A DNA stretch of 64,000 nucleotides from Pedobacter frigiditerrae (GTDB taxonomy: Bacteria > Bacteroidota > Bacteroidia > Sphingobacteriales > Sphingobacteriaceae), in assembly GCF_032678705.1 (NCBI RefSeq), contig NZ_JAVTSS010000001.1:62001-126000 (forward strand), written 5' to 3'. Positions 53,330 through 63,104 of the stretch are shown here, one piece after another. Made by a program: the position numbers and the translations under genes. The notes beneath the pieces were generated by a model that saw nothing but the letters and a program-made list of their open reading frames with translations, was not told the DNA's origin and ran no database searches. The stretch's first letter is position 1, and every line of letters begins with the position of its first letter.

Positions 53330-54676
53330 TCAAATCTTGTTACTATTTTCCTTAAACCTCGTAAAAAACAGCAACGCCAAAACACAAAGGGCAAAGCCAA
53401 CAACGCCATTTAAACGCAAACCATAGTCATTACCTGGGTCTTTACCATAAACAGTAAGCATTGCAAAAATGGCTATCCCTAATGTCTGGCCAAGTTTTAC
53501 AAAAAGATATTTAACAGCGAAGAACATCCCCTCGTGGTTTTCGCCAGTTTCTAAGGTGTCTTTTTGAGCGATGTCAGCTAAAATTGCATTGGGTAAAATT
53601 CCTAAAGCCGCTAAGGGAAAAGAAGCAAAAACCACCAATAAATACATTTGATTGGCAGGCTCAAAAGGGAGTTTTCCTAAAAAGAAAATAGTAACGAATA
53701 TTAAGCTCAAAACACCAAATGCCAAAAGCACCAAGGTTTTCTTTCCGAATTTTTGAGAACCATAATTGATAAATGGATAGAATACCAAAGATAAAACGAC
53801 CATCAATCCCATAAACTTACCACCATCAGAATCTGGTAGGCCAAGCAAAACCGTTACAAAATATAACAAACCACTACTCATCAAGCTTAAAGCGGTATAA
53901 TAAGTAAAATCAGAAATGAGGTAATATTTAAAATTGGAATTTCTAAACGTATTTTTAATTGCTGGTAAAAGTGGAATATGTGTTGGTTTACTTTCTACAT
54001 AATCTTTTTCCTTAATAAAAACAATCGGCAAAATCATTACCAAGCCAGAAAAAACAGCTAAACCCCAAATGGTGTATTGCAAGGCGTGAAAACGTTCGGT
54101 AACGTGAAAAACAGTCTGAATTAAATCAGCAAAGTTATTGCACAATGCCCCTAAAATCATCCCTAAAACAAAACCAACTTGTTGAAAAGTAGAGAGCTTT
54201 ACTTTTTCTTCAGCGGTATGCGTTAGCTCCGCAAGCAAAGCATTGTAAGGAATAATATAAGTAGTTACGGAAACGAAAAATCCTGCTAAGACGATTGTTA
54301 ACCACCAAGCATTACTTAAACTTTCGCCTTTTACCAAAGGATAAAAAACCAAGCTGCAAAAAACAACAGCTGGTAAAATGGCCCATCTCATAATTGGGAA
54401 ACGCCTTCCTTTTGGGTTGGTACTGCTATCACTAACTGAAGCAATAAATGGGTCGTAAGCGGCATCGAATAACCTACCCGAAGCTGCAATTAAAGAAAGA
54501 ATGTTAAATGCCCCAAAAACCAATAATTGCGGAACCAGCGGAACCAGACCAGAATTGTTTGGTGGCAGATAAAAGTAAGGAAGCATCACAATGATTAGAT
54601 TGGTCATGATACTCCAACCCATCATTCCGGCACAGTAGGCAATTTGTTTTTTAAAAGGTAGTGTTTGTATTGGCAT
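53330..54676 (-). CDS. MFS transporter of the GPH (sugar:cation symporter) type
   Basis: 448 residues with twelve membrane segments. The start PFKKQIAYCAGMMGWSIMTN and DAAYDPFIASVSDSSTNPKG (between helices 2 and 3), followed by a basic Arg motif, are typical of the glycoside-pentoside-hexuronide:cation family. The gene begins directly after the stop codon of the PLP enzyme gene, so it is the third gene of an operon with amino acid-related genes. Its substrate may therefore not be a sugar; that is not decidable here. Confidence 0.88.
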   Translation of the reverse strand: MPIQTLPFKKQIAYCAGMMGWSIMTNLIIVMLPYFYLPPNNSGLVPLVPQLLVFGAFNILSLIAASGRLFDAAYDPFIASVSDSSTNPKGRRFPIMRWAILPAVVFCSLVFYPLVKGESLSNAWWLTIVLAGFFVSVTTYIIPYNALLAELTHTAEEKVKLSTFQQVGFVLGMILGALCNNFADLIQTVFHVTERFHALQYTIWGLAVFSGLVMILPIVFIKEKDYVESKPTHIPLLPAIKNTFRNSNFKYYLISDFTYYTALSLMSSGLLYFVTVLLGLPDSDGGKFMGLMVVLSLVFYPFINYGSQKFGKKTLVLLAFGVLSLIFVTIFFLGKLPFEPANQMYLLVVFASFPLAALGILPNAILADIAQKDTLETGENHEGMFFAVKYLFVKLGQTLGIAIFAMLTVYGKDPGNDYGLRLNGVVGFALCVLALLFFTRFKENSNKI

Positions 54677-55837
54677 TTAAATTTTCGAGAAGGCTTGTTC
54701 TAAATCAGCGATAATATACTCAGCTTCTTCCAATCCTACATAAATTCTTATCAACACGTGTCTATTATTGGTTGCATCGAAATCTGTTTTACTTATCCCA
54801 GCACAAGCCGGAATAATTAAGCTTTCGTATCCACCCCAAGAAACAGCCATTAAAATGTGCTTTAAGCCATCGCAAAAAGTTTCTATTTTAGTTAAATCAG
54901 CATCTTTTAAAATAATGCTAAACAAACCGCCGCATTTTTTCATTTGCTTTTTAGCAAGAGCTAAGTCCTTGTTATCTTGACTAAAAGGATGTAATACTTT
55001 TTCAACTTTAGGGTGTGCATTTAAATATGCAATCACCTTATCTGCAGTTTCGCTAATCTTGTCTAGCCTAATTGGCAAAGTTCTTAAACCACGTAGTAAA
55101 AGCCAAGCATTTTGTGGGGCAAGTGCAGCACCAATATTTAAATATTCTTTGTTGAAAATCTTTTCCAATAATTCTTTTTTCCCAGTTAAAACTCCTGCCA
55201 CAACATCGCTATGCCCTGCTAAATATTTGGTAGCCGATTGCGCCACTAAATCTATTCCGTGAGCGATTGGCTGTTGATATAGTGGAGAGCAATAACTATT
55301 ATCAATCATTGTTAAAATGCCTTTTTCTTTGGCAATTTTAGCCACGGCTTCTAAATTTTGAACATCGAAGCTAAATGTATTTGGCGATTCAAGATAAATC
55401 AACTTTGTTTTAGCCGTAATAGCACTTTCATATTGACTTAAATCTGTCCCGTCTATAAAGGTTGTACTTACACCATATCTTGGTAAAAACTCCTTGAATA
55501 ATTTTATAGTCCAACTGTACGGGTTTTCTACGCAAACCACTTCATCGCCACTTTGTAATAATGCCAAAACAGGGACTGTAATTGCAGCAATGCCGCTACT
55601 AAAAACTAAAGCATCTTCAGCTCCATCAAGCGCCGCTAACTTTTTTCTTAAAATATCTATCGTTGGGTTAAACCCTCTTGAGTATAAATTGCCTTGGTAT
55701 TCATCAGCCAATGCGGCTCTAAAATCTTCAACAGTGTTAAACTTAAAATTGCTCGTTTGCATAATAGGAGGAGCAATTGAATTGAAATAGCTTTCACGTT
55801 CTTCGCCTAGTTCATTTAATATATAAGATAAGTCCAT
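54677..55837 (-). CDS. PLP-dependent Cys/Met metabolism enzyme (cystathionine gamma-synthase/lyase family)
   Basis: 386 residues of fold-type I. YSRGFNPTIDILRKKLAALD, ALVFSSGIAAI, TMIDNSYCSPLYQQP with the PLP-ring Asp, and QSATKYLAGHSD with the PLP-binding Lys are all present. Family members carry out transsulfuration, methionine gamma-lyase or O-acetylhomoserine chemistry; the choice cannot be read. It sits between an APC permease and an MFS transporter with 0-2 base gaps, suggesting uptake and breakdown of a sulfur-containing amino acid (inference). Confidence 0.9.
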   Translation of the reverse strand: MDLSYILNELGEERESYFNSIAPPIMQTSNFKFNTVEDFRAALADEYQGNLYSRGFNPTIDILRKKLAALDGAEDALVFSSGIAAITVPVLALLQSGDEVVCVENPYSWTIKLFKEFLPRYGVSTTFIDGTDLSQYESAITAKTKLIYLESPNTFSFDVQNLEAVAKIAKEKGILTMIDNSYCSPLYQQPIAHGIDLVAQSATKYLAGHSDVVAGVLTGKKELLEKIFNKEYLNIGAALAPQNAWLLLRGLRTLPIRLDKISETADKVIAYLNAHPKVEKVLHPFSQDNKDLALAKKQMKKCGGLFSIILKDADLTKIETFCDGLKHILMAVSWGGYESLIIPACAGISKTDFDATNNRHVLIRIYVGLEEAEYIIADLEQAFSKI

Positions 55838-55839
55838 TT

Positions 55840-57177
55840 TTAATTTGTAGCTTTTTTAGCGTAGAAAATGTAGTATAACATTAAGAATAATAATAAAAGT
55901 CCTGTTCCAATGAAGGCGGCATTTACATCTTTTATCACTACTCCAATGGCAATCATAAAGTAACTAAACACAAAAAATGTAGCCAATATTGGAGTGAATT
56001 TATTCCAGGTGTTTTTTGTTACGTCAGCACCTTGCATTCTTTTGCGCAAGATAAATAAGGTCGCAGCTGAGGTGCTCATTCCAATGCTATCTAAAAACAT
56101 GGTAAAGTTTAAAATGTTATCAACTCCTTTTCCAAAAAATGTAATGATAACAGTGATTAATGAAAAAGTAGCTAATCCCGTTACCAAAGCACCCGTTTTG
56201 GGACTTGTATAAGAAAATATTTTCGGAAAAACCTTGTCTATGCTCATTGCATACATCACCCTTGGGTTACTCATTAAAAGGATGTTTACATAAGCTAAAA
56301 CAGAAAGAAACATCAAGGCATCAAACACTTTTGCACCAAATGGACCAAACCAAGCTTCACAAAGTAATGCGCCAATTGCCGATGCATTTTTCATTTTGTC
56401 AAATCCTATTACATCGATATAAGCAACGTTTATCAGTAGGTAAAGCGAAACAACGATGATAATACCTATGAAAATCCCCTTGGGTATGATATTTGGTTTT
56501 TTAACTTCGGCACCAAAATTTATGGTCTGCTGATACCCGCCATAGGCGAAACAAACCGGAATCATCGATACTAAAAAGAGTGATAGTGCACTGCGATTAG
56601 AAAGTGAGTACAATGGAGAACCTTGCTCGTAACCATGTGGCTCTACAACAACACCTTTAAAAACACTAGCAATAAGTAATAAAACCAATCCAACTTTAAT
56701 AACGATGAGTACATTCTGAGTTTTACTGCTGGTTTTTAATCCAAATAAATTAACGCAGAAAAATATAGCAACGGCCACAATTGCCATTGTGGTATTAAAA
56801 AATGTACCGCTGGGTTTGCCAAATAGCAAATCACTCACATAATCTGAACCAATTAAGGCAACAACTGCTAGCGATGCCGCATTACTAATTAAAATGATGG
56901 CGTTAACTGAAAAACCGATAGCGGGATGATAACAATGTGCAAAAACCTTATAATAACCACCCATTGCTGGTAACCTCAAACCAATTTCCGCATAAGTTAA
57001 AGCGCCACAAAGTGCGATGATTCCACCTACAATCCATACTGCAAAAAAGATGGTGTCGTCTCCAGATGTAGCCGCAACTGATGCTGGATTTCGAAAGATT
57101 CCCATTCCAATTACTAGACTAACCACAATCATAGAAAGGTCGAAAAGAGAGAGTTGCTTTTTAGCTTGCATGAGCAT
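55840..57177 (-). CDS. APC-superfamily amino acid permease
   Basis: 445 residues with about twelve membrane helices. SLVIGMGIFRNPASVAA (first helix with the G-rich break), YAEIGLRLPAMGGYYKVF and FAYGGYQQTINFGAEVKKP are APC/LAT-type signatures. It imports amino acids by proton or exchange coupling. First gene of a three-gene operon with the PLP enzyme and MFS transporter. Start: the ATG giving MLMQAKKQLSLFD; a second ATG two codons later is equally possible. Confidence 0.9.
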   Translation of the reverse strand: MLMQAKKQLSLFDLSMIVVSLVIGMGIFRNPASVAATSGDDTIFFAVWIVGGIIALCGALTYAEIGLRLPAMGGYYKVFAHCYHPAIGFSVNAIILISNAASLAVVALIGSDYVSDLLFGKPSGTFFNTTMAIVAVAIFFCVNLFGLKTSSKTQNVLIVIKVGLVLLLIASVFKGVVVEPHGYEQGSPLYSLSNRSALSLFLVSMIPVCFAYGGYQQTINFGAEVKKPNIIPKGIFIGIIIVVSLYLLINVAYIDVIGFDKMKNASAIGALLCEAWFGPFGAKVFDALMFLSVLAYVNILLMSNPRVMYAMSIDKVFPKIFSYTSPKTGALVTGLATFSLITVIITFFGKGVDNILNFTMFLDSIGMSTSAATLFILRKRMQGADVTKNTWNKFTPILATFFVFSYFMIAIGVVIKDVNAAFIGTGLLLLFLMLYYIFYAKKATN

Positions 57178-57283
57178 AAGTTTAAGTTTGGAAGATATGA
57201 ATTTTAGTTTGGAGTTAAAAATTTGGGGTTTTTAAGCCTCTCGAAAATTCTTAAACGACAGGCTTTTTTTGTATTATAGTACT

Positions 57284-58678
57284 ATGAAATACATTTTGTT
57301 GTTCCTGATTTTAATTTCAAGCCATTTAGTTTTTGCGCAAACAGCAGAAAAGGATGTTTTTGAAATTTATGAGCGGCAATACAATGGAATGATAAAGAGT
57401 AGGGGCATGCCAGATTCATTTGGGTTTACACAGGTTATAGGGGGTTTTAACACAGCTGGATTAAAATCAAATAAAGATTTTGCCAATGTGTTAAAGAACC
57501 TGTATGGCGACAAGGAGAAAATAGGTGTTGTATTCTTTTTTTATAATGAAGGGATTTTACATCGTACCTTTTTTAAACCTGGAAAAGTTTTAGAAGAAAA
57601 GAAAATTAAAATTAGTCCACAAAAACTAGCAGAACTGCATAGCGATTTATTAATGGCATTTAAAATACAAGCCAAATCTGCCAATAGGTCTCCAATTAAA
57701 AGAGGAGTAGTTGTTAAGAATATAGGTTCAAATGTCAAGAAAGTTAATCTCGAAGTATTAACAAAAGAAATTGGTAATATTTTATTGCCTACTGGTTTTG
57801 ATGAAACTGTAAAACAGTTAATAGTTATTCCAGCACTAAATATTGGCACTTTCCCTTTTCATATTTTGAAACCCTACAATGACAATTCTTATCTGATCGA
57901 TAAATGTAGTTTTACAATTAGTCCAGGGATAGTTGATTTAATAGTCTCTAAAACCGTAACTTTGAGAGAAACCATAGGTGGGGAATGGCAAAATGGAAAA
58001 TATTTAGATCAAGACGGCTACACGGATCGGAATAGGCATTTGCCAGAAAAGAGGCGATTTACATTAGATAATCCATTATTTATTAGTAACCCAGCTTACC
58101 CTAAAAATTTAGAATATGAATTTCCAAATTTACCAGGTGCCGCGAAAGAAATAGCTGGCGCTATAAGCTATGCCAAAAACTATTATTTGCTTTCAGGAAA
58201 AAATGCTACAAAAGATAGTGTCTTTAAATATTGGGAAGAGGCAGATTTAATTTATTTTGCAACACACGGTATAGCTGACGAGACTAATCCGATAGAGAAT
58301 AGTTACTTGGTGTTGAGTGGTGATGATGCCAAATTAACAGCGAGGGATGTAATGAATCTTGCCGTTAAAGGTAAATCTTTTCCAGAGATGGTTATACTTT
58401 CTGCTTGCCAAACTGGTTTGGGCAAATCTGTTGATGTTGGTGTAACTGGATTAGCTAGGTCGTTTATTTTAGGTGGAACAAAACAAGTAATCATGAGTTT
58501 ATGGAATGTAGATGATGAAGCCACCGCTTTTTTAATGGAGAGATTTATCATTCATTTACAAGCACCAAATTTTTATCTTCCTTCTGAGCAACTTCGCTTA
58601 GCAATTTTAGATACTAAAAAGAAATATCCCAACCCAATGTATTGGGCAAGTTTTTCAGTTTTTGGAGTAAGTTATTAA
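57284..58678 (+). CDS. Secreted CHAT-domain (caspase-like) protein
   Basis: 464 residues with a signal peptide (MKYILLFLILISSHLVFAQ). The C-terminal half is a CHAT domain: IVIPALNIGTFPFHILKP, then NPAYPKNL, YFATHGIADE with the catalytic-type His (about 328), VILSACQTGLGKS with the Cys (about 375), GVTGLARSFILGGTKQVIMS and WNVDDEAT. CHAT peptidases are caspase relatives (separase-like). Unusually there are no N-terminal TPR repeats, only about 190 residues of unassigned sequence. The signal peptide puts it outside the cytoplasm. An in-frame TTG five codons upstream is less likely the start. No partner or substrate gene is adjacent. Confidence 0.88.
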   Translation: MKYILLFLILISSHLVFAQTAEKDVFEIYERQYNGMIKSRGMPDSFGFTQVIGGFNTAGLKSNKDFANVLKNLYGDKEKIGVVFFFYNEGILHRTFFKPGKVLEEKKIKISPQKLAELHSDLLMAFKIQAKSANRSPIKRGVVVKNIGSNVKKVNLEVLTKEIGNILLPTGFDETVKQLIVIPALNIGTFPFHILKPYNDNSYLIDKCSFTISPGIVDLIVSKTVTLRETIGGEWQNGKYLDQDGYTDRNRHLPEKRRFTLDNPLFISNPAYPKNLEYEFPNLPGAAKEIAGAISYAKNYYLLSGKNATKDSVFKYWEEADLIYFATHGIADETNPIENSYLVLSGDDAKLTARDVMNLAVKGKSFPEMVILSACQTGLGKSVDVGVTGLARSFILGGTKQVIMSLWNVDDEATAFLMERFIIHLQAPNFYLPSEQLRLAILDTKKKYPNPMYWASFSVFGVSY

Positions 58679-58840
58679 AATGTGTACTTCTTTTTCATGA
58701 TGCACCTAACTCTTTACCAAAAATGTTCATTTGTGGAAACTTTGTAATTGATTTGCAGAGAGATTAGATTAAATTTGTAATGCTGAGTTATTTCCACGTC
58801 TTTTCGATGGAGGAACTATAGCAATCTTTAAATTTAATTT

Positions 58841-58912
58841 TGTCATCCTGAGGAACGAAGGATCTCCTTAAAAGAGTTCTCAAATAGATTCTTCGCTTCG
58901 CTCTGAATGACA
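58841..58912. repeat. Intergenic inverted repeat of the TGTCATCCTGAG type
   Basis: TGTCATCCTGAGGAACGAAG with GATCT on the left, and AGATTCTTCGCTTCGCTCTG with AATGACA on the right, form an imperfect inverted repeat of about 25 bases per arm. Such elements are scattered through many Bacteroidetes genomes. It lies in front of parE; an apparent N-terminal extension of parE is read from it and should be ignored. Confidence 0.7.
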
Positions 58913-58942
58913 AGTTACACGCTTAATGACAAAACCTTTATT

Positions 58943-60829
58943 ATGGCAGAACCGATTTATAACGAAGATAGTATTAAGTCACTTGATTGGCAGGAACACA
59001 TTCGTCGCCGACCAGGGATGTATATTGGTAAGCTTGGAGATGGTTCTGCGCAAGATGATGGTATTTATGTACTGCTGAAAGAAATCATGGATAACTCTAT
59101 TGATGAGTTCATGATGGGTGCAGGAAAAACTATCGACATTACTTTGAGCGACCAAAAAGTAAACATTCGTGATTATGGCCGCGGTATCCCTTTGGGTAAA
59201 GTAATTGATTGTGTTTCTAAAATGAATACCGGTGGTAAATATGATAGCAATGCCTTCCAAAAATCTGTAGGGATGAATGGTGTAGGTACAAAAGCAGTTA
59301 ATGCCCTATCAACTTCGTTTGTAGTGCAAAGTTATAGAGATGGTAAAACTAAAAAGGTAGAGTTTAGTAAAGGTCTCATCACTTTAGAACATCCAGAAAT
59401 TGAGACAACACAGCGTAATGGTACAGCGATAACTTTTTATCCTGATGAAACTATTTTTAGAAATTACCATTACATACCAGACTTTGTAGAAAGCATGATC
59501 TGGAACTACGTGTTCTTAAATACAGGTTTGGTTATCAATTTCAATAACCAAAAATATTTCTCGGAGCGTGGTTTATACGATTTATTATCAAAACAAAATA
59601 AACCAGAAGAAATCCGTTATCCGATTATCCATTTAAAAGGCCATGATATTGAGGTGGCAATGACACATGGACAACAGTACGGAGAAGATTACCACTCGTT
59701 TGTAAATGGTCAATACACTACACAAGGTGGAACCCACCAAGCCGCATTTAGAGAAGCAGTAGTAAAAACAATTCGTGAGTTTTATAAAAAGGAATTCGAT
59801 GCCAATGATGTTAGGGCATCTATCATTGCGGCAGTAGCCATACGTGTGCAAGAACCAGTTTTTGAATCACAAACTAAAACGAAGCTAGGTTCAGAGAAAA
59901 TAGCGCCAGAGGGGCAATCGGTTAGAGGTTTTGTAAATGATTTTGTAAAGAAGGAACTAGATGATTATTTACATAAACATTCAGATGTTGCTGATGCACT
60001 TTTAAAAAGAATTATCCAATCTGAAAGGGAGCGAAAAGACATTGCTGGCATTAAAAAACTAGCTAATGATAGAGCGAAAAAAGCATCCTTACACAATAAA
60101 AAACTAAGAGATTGCAAAGTTCATTTTAACAGTACACATGAGAAAAGGTATGAAACGACCTTGTTTATTACCGAGGGAGATTCTGCGTCTGGTTCTATAA
60201 CTAAATCTCGTGATGTTGATTGTCAAGCTGTTTTTAGCTTAAAGGGAAAACCATTAAACTGCTACGAATTAACCAAAAAGGTGGTTTATGAAAATGAAGA
60301 GTTTAACCTTCTGCAACACGCCTTAAATATTGAAGATGGTTTAGAAGGTTTGCATTACAACAACATTGTAATTGCTACTGATGCAGATGTTGATGGAATG
60401 CACATTCGTTTGTTAATGATGACTTTCTTTTTGCAGTTTTTCCCAGACTTAGTAAAAGCTGGGCACGTTTACATTTTGCAAACCCCATTGTTTAGGGTTC
60501 GTAATAAAAAAGAAACCATTTACTGCTACAGTGAAGATGAGCGAAGAGATGCGATTGAAAAACTGGGAGGTAAGCCAGAAATTACTCGATTTAAAGGATT
60601 GGGAGAGATTTCTCCTGACGAATTTGGTTTATTTATTGGAAAGGATATTCGCCTAGACCCAGTTATTTTAAAGGAGCAAACCATTAAAAAGCTCTTGGAA
60701 TACTATATGGGTAAAAATACGCCAGAAAGACAACAGCACATCATTAAAAATTTACGTATTGAAAAAGACGAGGTAAAAGAGGGCGAAGAGGAAAGAAATG
60801 CAGCTAATACGAATTTAGAAGTTGCATAA
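58943..60829 (+). CDS. parE: DNA topoisomerase IV subunit B
   Basis: 628 residues. GHKL ATPase motifs ([39 protein letters not shown]) and the TOPRIM motifs EGDSASGS and [10 protein letters not shown] identify the ATPase subunit of a type IIA topoisomerase. The start sequence [20 protein letters not shown], then [18 protein letters not shown], is that of Bacteroidetes ParE rather than GyrB. It separates replicated chromosomes together with ParC, which is not adjacent here. The ATG at 58943 is chosen because the 12 codons before it come from a repeat. Confidence 0.94.
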   Translation: MAEPIYNEDSIKSLDWQEHIRRRPGMYIGKLGDGSAQDDGIYVLLKEIMDNSIDEFMMGAGKTIDITLSDQKVNIRDYGRGIPLGKVIDCVSKMNTGGKYDSNAFQKSVGMNGVGTKAVNALSTSFVVQSYRDGKTKKVEFSKGLITLEHPEIETTQRNGTAITFYPDETIFRNYHYIPDFVESMIWNYVFLNTGLVINFNNQKYFSERGLYDLLSKQNKPEEIRYPIIHLKGHDIEVAMTHGQQYGEDYHSFVNGQYTTQGGTHQAAFREAVVKTIREFYKKEFDANDVRASIIAAVAIRVQEPVFESQTKTKLGSEKIAPEGQSVRGFVNDFVKKELDDYLHKHSDVADALLKRIIQSERERKDIAGIKKLANDRAKKASLHNKKLRDCKVHFNSTHEKRYETTLFITEGDSASGSITKSRDVDCQAVFSLKGKPLNCYELTKKVVYENEEFNLLQHALNIEDGLEGLHYNNIVIATDADVDGMHIRLLMMTFFLQFFPDLVKAGHVYILQTPLFRVRNKKETIYCYSEDERRDAIEKLGGKPEITRFKGLGEISPDEFGLFIGKDIRLDPVILKEQTIKKLLEYYMGKNTPERQQHIIKNLRIEKDEVKEGEEERNAANTNLEVA

Positions 60830-60947
60830 TTTTCTACTTAACTAAAACAATATTTTTTTACGTAATATTGCACATCCCTATTTGTTATTAAAAAATACCT
60901 GTAATGGATAATTACGGGAATAATTAATTTTAATTAACGAAGCCCTT

Positions 60948-63104
60948 ATGCCTTTTTCATCTGCTAAAAACTCTTCAACTCGATACGGACTTGTTGTGTT
61001 TTTAATCTTATCGCTCTTTTTATGCGCCACTTTCTTTTATGTTCGTAATAGTAAAGGAAACGACCTAGCTCGTGATATCAATCATCTTTCTGAACTAAAA
61101 GAAGATTATGCTTTAATAGATTCTTGTGTTGTTGTGCTTTATAATGCAGATAACAATTGTAGGTTATATGCAGTTACTGGTCAAAAAGCTTATATCAATA
61201 AATTCGCAAGTGATATCAACTTTGTTTCTCATATTTTGGATAACATTAGGCTATCTACTGACCTTAATGATAAAAAAGGACCTCAAGATTTAAAAGGTTT
61301 GGTAGACCAAAAGCGAGTAAGAACACAGCTTTACCTAAGATTAAGACAATTAACCGATAGCTTAATTAATTTATCAACTGGAGTAGATACTTCTGGTAAT
61401 AAGATACAGGTAGATTCTGATGGTAATGAGCTAACATATAAGCAGTTTAAGACAATGGTAACTATCGACACCATTAAAATATCGCCAAAAGCTCAAAAAG
61501 AAAAAAACTTAATTGGCCGTTTGGGAGATGCGATTAAGCGTAAGGCACCAACTAAACAAGAGGATGCCGTAAGTAGAGTAGTTAGAATAGAAACCAAATT
61601 AGATACTTCTAAAAGAGCGATGGCTTTTAATAAGCTGCAACTAAAGAATATGAATAATTATTTCCGCAATTTATATGCGGCAAATAATATGTTAAAGAGT
61701 AATGAGGTCGTAATCTTAAAGCTCAACACTAAGATCATCACAGAAATAGTTTCGCTATTACAAAATTATAAAAGAAAGGAAATTGTCTTTGCCAAGCAAA
61801 ATAGAGAAGAGATTAAAGGTCATATAGATGGTACTTTTAAGAGCATAGACAAAATTTTTATCTTTAGTATTGTTTTACTCGTTTTGTTGGTGAGTGCTAT
61901 TTTATATAACCTTTGGAAAATTTATAAAAATGAAAGTGAGCTCATTAATTATAGTCAAAAAGCTTCTCAGTATGCTAATTCTAAGAGTAGGTTTTTGGCA
62001 AACATGAGCCATGAGATAAGAACGCCACTAAATTCTGTAATTGGTTTTTCTGAGCAATTAAGTCAGGGAAAACTCGATTCACAGCAGATGGAGCAAGTTA
62101 GTGCCATTAGAAGTTCTTCGGTAATGTTGTTAGACGTTGTGAATGATATTCTTGATTTTTCTAAATATGAAACTGGAAAAGTAAACTTCGATAAAATCTC
62201 TTTCATCCCACTTGATGCGATAACGGAGGTGTTTAATAGCATAGCCATACAAGCTACAAACAAGGGAGTAGAATTAAGAAATGAAGTTTCATTTAAAAGG
62301 AATTTTTGTTTTTCTGGAGATTCATTGCGTTTAAAACAAGTAGTGATGAATCTGTTAAGCAATGCGATTAAGTTTACCGAAAAAGGCTCGGTTACGTTAA
62401 AAGCCGATGTTGTTTTAAATGCTAAAAAAGGAATATTAACAGTTCAAATTATAGATACGGGAATTGGTATTGGAGCTGAAGATATTGACATGATTTTTGA
62501 TGAGTTTGCTCAAGTCTATTATTCATCCACCAAGATTAAACAAAAGGGAACAGGTTTAGGCTTAGCAATTTGTAAGCGGATAGTAGAGTTTCAAGGTGGG
62601 CAAATTGGAGTAACAAGTGAGTTAGGGAAGGGCTCGATATTTAGTTTTGAAATTCCTTACGAGATTTGTGCTGCTGGTGACGCGTTAAAAAATGTAGTTG
62701 ATACGAGTATAGATACTAATGGCTTAGCGGGAAAGCATATTTTATTAGCGGACGATAATAAAATGAACATCCTTTTGGCTGAAACGGTTATTAAAAAATA
62801 TAAAATGATAACTAACGTGGCTTATGATGGGAAGGAAGCATTTGAATTATTTAAAAAGAACGATTATGATTTGATTTTAACCGATATACAGATGCCAGAA
62901 ATGGGTGGGATAGAGTTAACAAGGGTCATAAGGTCATACCCTAACCCATCAAAAGCCAACATCCCAATTTTAGGGGTAACAGCAAATGTGTTAGAAGAAG
63001 ACCGTAAAAAATATATCGAATCTGGAATTGACGACTTAGTACTCAAACCTTTCTCCGAAAGAGAATTGATTGATAAGATGGCTAAATATTTGAAAAAAGG
63101 CTAA
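60948..63104 (+). CDS. Membrane hybrid histidine kinase with receiver domain
   Basis: 718 residues: membrane helix 13-33, a helical extracytoplasmic region 34-302 (with a long lysine-rich stretch), helix 303-321, HisKA with SHEIRTPLNSVIGF (His 355), HATPase with NLLSNAIKF, DTGIGIGAEDID and GTGLGLAICKRIVE, then a receiver with LADDNKMN, TDIQMPEMGG (Asp 646) and LKPFSE. The phosphate must pass on to an unlinked protein. It overlaps the convergent next gene by four bases. Confidence 0.93.
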   Translation: MPFSSAKNSSTRYGLVVFLILSLFLCATFFYVRNSKGNDLARDINHLSELKEDYALIDSCVVVLYNADNNCRLYAVTGQKAYINKFASDINFVSHILDNIRLSTDLNDKKGPQDLKGLVDQKRVRTQLYLRLRQLTDSLINLSTGVDTSGNKIQVDSDGNELTYKQFKTMVTIDTIKISPKAQKEKNLIGRLGDAIKRKAPTKQEDAVSRVVRIETKLDTSKRAMAFNKLQLKNMNNYFRNLYAANNMLKSNEVVILKLNTKIITEIVSLLQNYKRKEIVFAKQNREEIKGHIDGTFKSIDKIFIFSIVLLVLLVSAILYNLWKIYKNESELINYSQKASQYANSKSRFLANMSHEIRTPLNSVIGFSEQLSQGKLDSQQMEQVSAIRSSSVMLLDVVNDILDFSKYETGKVNFDKISFIPLDAITEVFNSIAIQATNKGVELRNEVSFKRNFCFSGDSLRLKQVVMNLLSNAIKFTEKGSVTLKADVVLNAKKGILTVQIIDTGIGIGAEDIDMIFDEFAQVYYSSTKIKQKGTGLGLAICKRIVEFQGGQIGVTSELGKGSIFSFEIPYEICAAGDALKNVVDTSIDTNGLAGKHILLADDNKMNILLAETVIKKYKMITNVAYDGKEAFELFKKNDYDLILTDIQMPEMGGIELTRVIRSYPNPSKANIPILGVTANVLEEDRKKYIESGIDDLVLKPFSERELIDKMAKYLKKG

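Noticed and set aside
57222..57271. Hairpin AAGCCT...AGGCTT with T run as a terminator
   Set aside because: The stem is short with a long loop and an internal mismatch, and no plus-strand gene ends upstream, so there is nothing for it to terminate.
58907..58942. Twelve-codon N-terminal extension of parE
   Set aside because: The sequence belongs partly to a dispersed inverted repeat, and the family starts at the later ATG.
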